DNA from: Dipetalonema caudispina
Lineage: Eukaryota; Nematoda; Chromadorea; Rhabditida; Onchocercidae
Assembly: GCA_013365325.1 (NCBI GenBank)
Contig: JABVXV010000694.1
Location: 1 to 14,383, forward strand
Direction of reading: 5' to 3'
DNA: 14,383 nt
Of the stretch, positions 9,101-14,383 are shown in pieces (positions within the stretch are counted from its first letter, which is position 1; each line of letters starts with the position of its first letter). The translations under genes were made by a program, and so were the position numbers. The notes beneath the pieces are model-generated. The model searched no databases. It was given only the letters and a program-made list of their open reading frames with translations, and was not told the origin of the DNA.

Positions 9101-11236
9101 GTAATTCTACGATCTATATTTTCATTTCACAATATTTTAGGAATGGAAAAGAAAGGAAGTGGAAAAATTGCCTCCTCGGGAATACAACTTTTTCGTAAGT
9201 TTGTTAATTGATAAGGCAAAGATGTCTTTGAGAAAGATATGAATGTTCCAGGATAATTGGTCGTACTTGGGCTTCAGGTGTTCATGGAATATCGAAGTTT
9301 TGAGAATGCCTTAATGTTCCTTTCTTCGTCATTGGTGCAAAAAAAAGGAGTTATCGACGTTTGAAAAGTTATTTGAAATGTTGTATGATGTGGAATTCTC
9401 AATACTTTATTGAACTTTGTTGTCAATATTGCATAAATAATGCGACGAATAATGTATTTTGAAAGTTCGTTCCATGAAATGTTATTTCTCGGTATTCATT
9501 TAGTCTTTCTTATAGCTTGGATCCACAATATCGCGACCAGTTGGTAGTATCAATGCACGTTCTTTCTGTGAAAGCTGCGAATTTGCACGTGGTGATATAC
9601 GTAACTGGTGGGTTTCTGTGTTTTTATTATAAGAAATGCATTTTTTTCTTACATGCTTAAATCTCTTTTTTTTCCAGGATCATTGTTGGTTCAAGATTTG
9701 ATCATTTGAATGAGAGCGTCTTCGATGTAAAGAAAAGTGGTTGTCCGAAAACTCATCTATCTCACGTCAATTATCCTCCAATTCATTTTAGGTCATTTTT
9801 CGATATCTTGTGGAACTGACGATTGCTTCAATGCTTGACCATTTTGGTAGATACAGTCGGTTTTTCCTGTATCATTGCAATGATGTATTACACTTGTCGC
9901 AAATTATTGATTCGAGACATGTCATTTAATTGAAGTTACTGAGTTTAGAATATTATCTGATGCTCTAACACATATTTCTATTAACGTTGCTGGTCTGAAG
10001 ATTTTCTTGGCGGTTGGTGAAGACTGGATTGTGAAAAATTCACTGATGCCCGAAGAGTTTACATCATTTATAAGGAAATTTGCTGTAAGGATTGTTTCGC
10101 TTATCCTCTTTTCGTCTTTTTTCAAAAATTTATGTCATCCAATTATAGAGTTTCTGTTTGAATAGTGTTTTATTAGGTCTTCAAGTAAATGTAGCTCATT
10201 CCCCACAGTTTCACTTAACTTTAAATAAAAAATGGTATAACTTGAGTTGTGGGAAATGACACTGTAATAAGAAAACTCTCCAGTATGTTGGGACGTTTAA
10301 TACGTTCAGCGCTTAGTTAATCTGTTTTCTGCTATTCAGAACTGTTAAAGATTTTATTTTTATAATTTTCAGGGTGTTCTCTACGAACTCTATATTAAGG
10401 AATACACGTTAGAACATAAAAAAGAAGTGGAATTTGCAGAAGATTTAGAGAAATTGAGGAGTGGTTATGCGTATGTCGAAATGCCGACTGTTATATTATT
10501 CACTATTCCTGCAGTAAGTTTTTCATGTTTTATTTATTTATATAGCTTATGATCAGAGAATGACTTTTGCGAAAGGGGAAAAAAAAAAACAATGTATTAT
10601 GAGGTCTTTGCTATTCTGCCAATAAAAGTCGTTGGTAGAATTTCCAGCATTCCATGTATCTATCTTCTGAAAAGCCAAAAAAATAGTGTTGTAAAATAAA
10701 AGAATGTTTGATGAGGACACATCTGTGTATGTTTTAGAGTAGTGATTCTGACACGGAGATGAAATGTGAGTTTTACAATAGCGCAATTAGAGAATTGATT
10801 CGAAATTGGGATGTAACTTGGACAAGGTAACTTTTTAAAATTTTTTCCCCAATTTTTTCAAAAATGGTTTTATAATAAGTTGTACTCTACGTGATACGTT
10901 GGTTATATATTCTAATCTGCTGATTTATAGTGCATGTTTGCTCAGTTTTTCGATTTTTCATTTTAAAATTTAGTCGTTTTATATAGGTGTAATTTATGCA
11001 TGGAAAAAATTTATTTCAAAAAAAAAAAAAAAAAAAAACAAGGAAATAAAAAACTTGTCCATTTTAGTCCGTACTATCATAATGCTACAAAGCAGTGTAT
11101 AGAACTGAAATTGATTGACTGGCGACAAATATGTATTAATGAAAATGCAAACAGTAGCAAGAGCATGATTACCGTTTTAATGAAGCATTTAATGGAAGAA
11201 TGGGGTGTATGCATGACACCAACGAATCGTTCTTAA
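6138..11236 (+). CDS. Gene 2: 14-exon gene, about 528 aa, with two C-x2-C pairs, unrecognised
   Basis: The preferred exons are 6138-6261, 6586-6701, 7685-7852, 8004-8095, 8299-8368, 8447-8518, 8861-8940, 9152-9194, 9516-9607, 9678-9791, 9949-10084, 10373-10513, 10738-10826 and 10987-11236 (stop TAA). Nearly all acceptors are TTTTCAG/TTTTAG-like, donors GTAAGT-like, and all phases agree. The N-terminus is very basic (KVRKEERRKQIKKK), consistent with nuclear import. A Ser-rich, probably disordered linker follows (about residues 40-135). The folded part begins near KYGNLNFVKIRKAG and includes DLIGFSDYRKKYPRG. A C-x2-C pair occurs in SFCESCEFARGD, followed by VGLKIFLAVG-like helical or strand segments (actual text NVAGLKIFLAVGEDWIVKN). 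A second pair occurs in CNLCMEK. Four cysteines in two pairs could bind zinc, but they lie far apart. I did not recognise the family. Uncertain points are the exon starting at 9141 or 9152, a possible cassette at 7002-7127, and a 21-A coding run. Confidence 0.75.
7002..7127 (+). other. Candidate cassette exon of gene 2
   Basis: The acceptor is CAAATAG (ending at 7001) and the donor GTTG|GTAATT. The open frame includes TSLKVQGDANRHCLQRSHSF and is Ser/His/Arg-rich, protein-like. It needs a phase-1 neighbour on both sides. The alternative donor TCAA|GTAATT at 6673 in the previous exon supplies phase 1 upstream, but the next exon (7685) needs phase 0. The exon therefore cannot be inserted cleanly without a further exon or the weak donor AAT|GTTGGT at 7124. 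If spliced between the phase-0 borders 6701 and 7685, it would introduce an early stop. Confidence 0.4.
7128..7684 (+). other. Intron-like AT-rich stretch, possibly hiding a small exon
   Basis: No coding exon was recognised with confidence. It is T-rich and ends in a strong acceptor, CTTTTTTCAG. A short candidate between CACATAG and TTTTG|GTAAAA (7471-7488, 18 nt) is phase 1 in and out, so it does not resolve the phase conflict of the neighbouring cassette exon. Confidence 0.45.
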
Positions 11237-11370
11237 TTTGTTACACTTTATTCAAGTTCTCTGCTTTTATTATGATCTCTCTCTAATATGCAACGATGAG
11301 TGTCTTCTTTTCAGCGATAATTTGTTGGGAATTTTTTCAAGTTATTCTTTCTGGATAAAAAATGGCTAAA

Positions 11371-11376
11371 ATTAAA
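11371..11376 (+). terminator. Possible polyadenylation signal ATTAAA of gene 2
   Basis: This common variant of the polyadenylation signal lies 135 nt after the gene 2 stop. I saw no canonical AATAAA closer than about 11888, which lies inside the repeat array. Confidence 0.3.
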
Positions 11377-11397
11377 TTTGATTGTTTCATTTGACTT

Positions 11398-11500
11398 CCA
11401 TTTCATGCTTGAATATCTTTTAATTGTACTTAAAATATTGCATGTTGGCAGTGTGTTTAATTAAATAGTTTACATTTTATGCTTGAATATATTATGATAT
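11398..11500. repeat. Short dispersed repeat, two copies (third near 13400)
   Basis: Two copies of a motif of about 23 nt, of the form ACATTTCATGCTTGAATAT, begin near 11398 and 11471. A third, diverged copy lies near 13399-13425, on the other side of the large tandem array. They may be remnants of the array's flanking sequence. Confidence 0.4.
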
Positions 11501-11784
11501 ATATTATGATTGCACATGAAATAGTGCTTGTTAAAGTGCATTAATTGGATAACTTGTGTCGTGAAAGTTTTTTTTTTTTTCTTGATGGTAGTTTGTTGTT
11601 TCTTAGACAAAAATTTTATTGTAAAGGTCTACTCTTTGTGAAAGACTGGTGGTAATATTATCTGACAATTACTGGTCAATAGATTAAAATTTCTCCCTAG
11701 TCAGTGATGATTGAAGGAATTGTTTCGAGTTTGAATGAGAATTGTTAGGGAGTTCATTGAGTCGCAATCTAGGAGATCTAGGAG

Positions 11785-11952
11785 ATTATTATTGTGAGTG
11801 AATTTACTGTTGGTTTTTTTTTTTTCTTTTTTGTTTTTTGAAAGCGCCAAAGTCCTCTTTGGTCGTGTGTTAGAGACTAATAGTTTGAATAAAGGTTTTA
11901 TTGCGTAGTAGAGGAATTAATATCAGCAGACGTTACAATATGATTTGGAGAT
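11785..11952. repeat. Tandem array, truncated unit A
   Basis: The unit begins like unit C (ATTATTGTGAG against ACTATTGTGAG). It shares AGTCCTCT, GTGT, AGTTTGAAT and TTTATTG in the same order and ends with a segment (11916-11952) matching unit C 12825-12860 at most positions. It then passes directly into the start of unit B. It is preceded by a perfect 9-bp direct repeat, CTAGGAGAT, at 11769-11777 and 11778-11786. Confidence 0.6.
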
Positions 11953-12690
11953 ATTACTGTAAGTTGTCGTGGAAATTTTATGTTTGTGGAAGAAGGAATT
12001 TGTAGTTTTGCAGAAGACAGTATAATCCTCTTGATTGAGTATCACGACAAGTAGTTGAATATAGAATTTACTGAATATTATAGCAATTAATACCAACATA
12101 TGTTATCATAATTGTGATAGCGTGGTAAGTTAAGGAAGGCGATTTCAAGTAAGAGTCACTAAACTGACTGGCAGTGGGAAAGTCCAAGTAAAAAGAATAA
12201 AATAGGAGAGGTAGAAGTGAGTGAATCGTAGCTTTGTAAGAGAATAAAGTGAATGAGTGAGCCGAAGCTTTGAACGTGAATAAGGTGATTGGTCGAGCCC
12301 CATAAAGCCTTGTCCCTTATATGTATATGTGTGTGTGTAGTGGGAGTGGCTTACAGGAAGCATTATTGTAACCCTGTCGTAAGTATATCGACACAAAGGA
12401 TAATGTTTTACAATCCTAGCTTAAGCATCTGAGACAAAGGACAGTGCGTTACTATCGGATCTAATTTAAGCATATCTTAACCACAGACAACAAAGACGCA
12501 TTGTTAATATCTCATCTTAAACAAGGATGAGTATAAGTTAAATGGTTTATGTTAACAATTGATAAGAAGAATTGTTTCATTACGAAGTGAAGCATCAATT
12601 ACTTTCATTACGGGAAATGTATTATTCCTTCCTTCGCGAAATTCATTTAGATTTCGCGACATAAGCTAGAAGAAGCGATTTGATGTGGAA
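11953..12690. repeat. Tandem array, unit B
   Basis: This unit is collinear with unit C at an offset of about 710-745 bp. Shared anchors are ATCACG(A/G)CAAGTAGTTGAAT (12041 and 12779), GTGGTA(A/G)GTTAAGGAAG (12122 and 12864), and the block after the microsatellite, AGTGGG...CTACA(G/A)GAA (12339 and 13049). No coding potential is seen in it; a minus-strand ORF at 12396-12145 is a by-product of the repeat. Confidence 0.75.
12367..12540. repeat. Sub-repeats of about 41-55 bp inside unit B
   Basis: Successive diverged copies start near 12367, 12409, 12450 and 12505. Each carries a core like ATCCTA..TTAAGCAT followed by GACAAAGGAC and T(G/T)..TTAC. The corresponding part of unit C (13080-13200) holds three such copies, starting near 13080, 13121 and 13161. 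Confidence 0.6.
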
Positions 12691-13017
12691 GTGACTATTG
12701 TGAGAGTTTTGTTCTTTTGTGGTAGAAGAAATTTGTATTTTTGTCGAAGACAGTTCAGTCCTCTCCTCTTAATTGTGTATCACGGCAAGTAGTTGAATGG
12801 AGAATTTATTGAGTAACAAAGCAATCAATATTTGTAGACATTATAATATGATTTAGAAATGGTGTGGTAGGTTAAGGAAGACGATTGGATGTTGAAGCTG
12901 CTGGGTTAACTATTGGTTGGAAGTTCCAAGTGTAAATAAGAAAGGAGGGAGAATTGAGTAAGTTGTAATTTTTGTAAGTTAATGAGTGCTTAAAGCCTCT
13001 CCTTTGTGAGCGATGCC

Positions 13018-13048
<31 letters not shown>

Positions 13049-13300
13049 GAGTGGGTATAATCTACAAGAAACACATTGTTGTAATCCTATTGTAAGCATG
13101 GATAACAAAGGACGTTATATTACAATCTTGTATTAAACATAAACAACAAAGACATATTGTGTGGCAAATCCTATCTTTAGCAAGGATAACAATAAGATAA
13201 ATGATTTATATTAAACAATGTTAAACAATTTATTTATAAGATAAATTGGTTCAATGAGAAGTAAAACACAAAAATTACTTCAGTTATTTAGACGTGTATT
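12691..13300. repeat. Tandem array, unit C
   Basis: This is a second fuller copy of the same unit, shorter than B because the region between the GTTAAGGAAG anchor and the microsatellite is contracted. It contains a (TA)n run where unit B has a TATG/TGTG run, so the microsatellite position is conserved but its sequence has drifted. It ends in AT-rich DNA near 13300 without a clear boundary. Confidence 0.75.
13021..13047. repeat. (TA)n microsatellite
   Basis: A perfect TA dinucleotide run of 27 nt in unit C, at the position where unit B has TATGTATATGTGTGTGTG. Confidence 0.95.
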
Positions 13301-14383
13301 AATTATTTCGATTTTCACCACATTTATACGAATTTCGCCAAGAAAAAAAAAAAACACAATCGTTAAGCTGTCGAGGCTTATTCGAATTTTTTGACATTAT
13401 ACATTTCATGCTTAAATGTCTTATGATTTGCATTTAAAAATCATCTAGACATTTGGTTTCAAGGTTTTACTACTCTATATTGTAGACATTGGTCCAACAA
13501 AAGAGGAAAAAAAAGGAAAAAGACAACTGTTTCAGTCGTCAAACCGTTTCATGATGCGGCGATGATAATAGAAAATGAATTTCGATATGTTTTATTTTAA
13601 ACTGTTGAGGCTTAATTTCAAGATGCGAATGATGGACGGGAAGACTTCAACAGAAACGATTCTGAAATAGTTTTGGGATTTCTGCAAAGAAAAGTGATAA
13701 AAAATAATTTGTCTTTTCAAGGAAACATTTAATTTTCTAAAGTTGCATTTCAATATCATTGTTATTCCCATTCTTGCATCTCCATGCTTTTGATAGCTAG
13801 GTTTGCTTATTCATGTTCCGAAGTAGGTCATTTTTCCGTTCTTAGTTTTCCTGAAATCTCTTTCTAGTGAATATTCAGTATCAGATGTAAAACTACGAAA
13901 ATTAAAAAAAATATAATCAAAATTAATGCCTTAAATCGACTCAATAATTTCGTCCTTACGAAACGTTTAAGATTTCTTGTTTCTTTGTCCTGTTGATTTA
14001 AAATCGCAAGAAATTTGTGTAATTTGGAAATGTAACTTTTGTCGTGAATCCGAAAATTTTTATCATAAGTATTAGCCTTTGTTCTGGAATTATTCTCATT
14101 TGCGTAATTGTCATATAAATTGATAATTGAGGAAGGTCACAATGTCTAACATAAATCATTTTGTTTACAGTCATTTTTACCTGAGATACGGTAAAACATC
14201 TCCTTTGTTATTCACATCACCAAAGTAGTAAATCACATTTAGATTAACCCTAATCATATTTCCGAAAGGATTGATACACAATAACCCTTGTTCCTTATGC
14301 TTAATAAATTATTGTAATACAAAGTTCTTTGGAAGGTCACTCCTACCGCACCCATATATATATAGTTACACCAAAATAATGTT
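13301..14383. other. AT-rich stretch without a supported gene
   Basis: No exon chain was found on either strand. Two copies of a 19-nt motif of the form TTAA(G/A)CTGT(C/T)GAGGCTTA lie at 13362-13380 and 13596-13614. Poly-A runs occur near 13342 and 13508, and a short (AT)n run near 14352. Nothing else stands out. Confidence 0.5.

Noticed and set aside
9516..9607. Alternative frame of this gene 2 exon (SLDPQYRDQLVV...)
   Set aside because: It leads to a stop shortly after 9678. The other frame (LGSTISRPVG...) continues through five further exons with matching phases.
10553..10786. Minus-strand ORF of 77 residues
   Set aside because: Antisense to an intron and the exon 10738-10826 of gene 2, with AT-noise composition.
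12145..13108. Minus-strand ORFs at 12396-12145 and 13108-12872
   Set aside because: They sit at equivalent places in the duplicated units, include microsatellite translations, and share little protein similarity, so they are by-products of the repeat.
1..14383. tRNA, rRNA, CRISPR array, bacterial-type operon or endosymbiont insert
   Set aside because: No tRNA-like T-arm or cloverleaf, no regularly spaced identical repeats, no Shine-Dalgarno-led long ORFs, and codon-dense DNA is limited to short spliced exons.

Overview
This is eukaryotic, AT-rich nuclear DNA, most likely from a nematode. The evidence is short coding exons (about 45-250 nt) separated by introns of about 70-550 nt, GT...AG borders with acceptors of the T-rich 'TTTTCAG / TTTTAG' type, and two same-strand genes separated by only about 165 bp. 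That last layout fits nematode operons with trans-spliced downstream genes. A filarial or other spirurid worm fits the AT content and intron sizes, but this is an inference from style; no species marker was recognised. The window holds no tRNA, rRNA, CRISPR array or prokaryotic-type gene that I can see.

Layout. (1) Positions 1-1010: a probable minus-strand gene fragment, three exons whose phases join, ending at a stop at 452-454; its 5' part was not found. (2) About 1010-3030: mostly AT-rich intergenic DNA with a weak minus-strand ORF (1433-1608) and an ACAT microsatellite (about 2743-2769). (3) 3752-5950: gene 1 on the plus strand, five phase-consistent exons encoding about 296 residues with an acidic N-terminus, a helical middle and a very basic coiled-coil-like C-terminus. 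A possible 5' exon lies at 3038-3113 and alternative exons lie at 5354-5446 and 5540-5556. (4) 6117-11236: gene 2 on the plus strand, about 14 exons encoding about 528 residues. It has a basic N-terminus, a Ser-rich linker and a long C-terminal region containing two C-x2-C pairs. (5) About 11240-14383: no gene found. This stretch carries a diverged tandem array of a roughly 710-745 bp unit (one truncated and two fuller copies, about 11785-13300), which itself contains 40-55 bp sub-repeats, followed by AT-rich DNA with a few short dispersed repeats.

How the genes may work together. Gene 1 ends with an AATAAA signal at 6027-6032. About 85 nt later a strong acceptor (6115-6116) opens gene 2, whose ATG follows after 21 nt. 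I infer a two-gene operon. Neither product was recognised with confidence, so any shared pathway is unknown. All exon models were built by hand from reading frames and splice-phase matching; there is no transcript support here.
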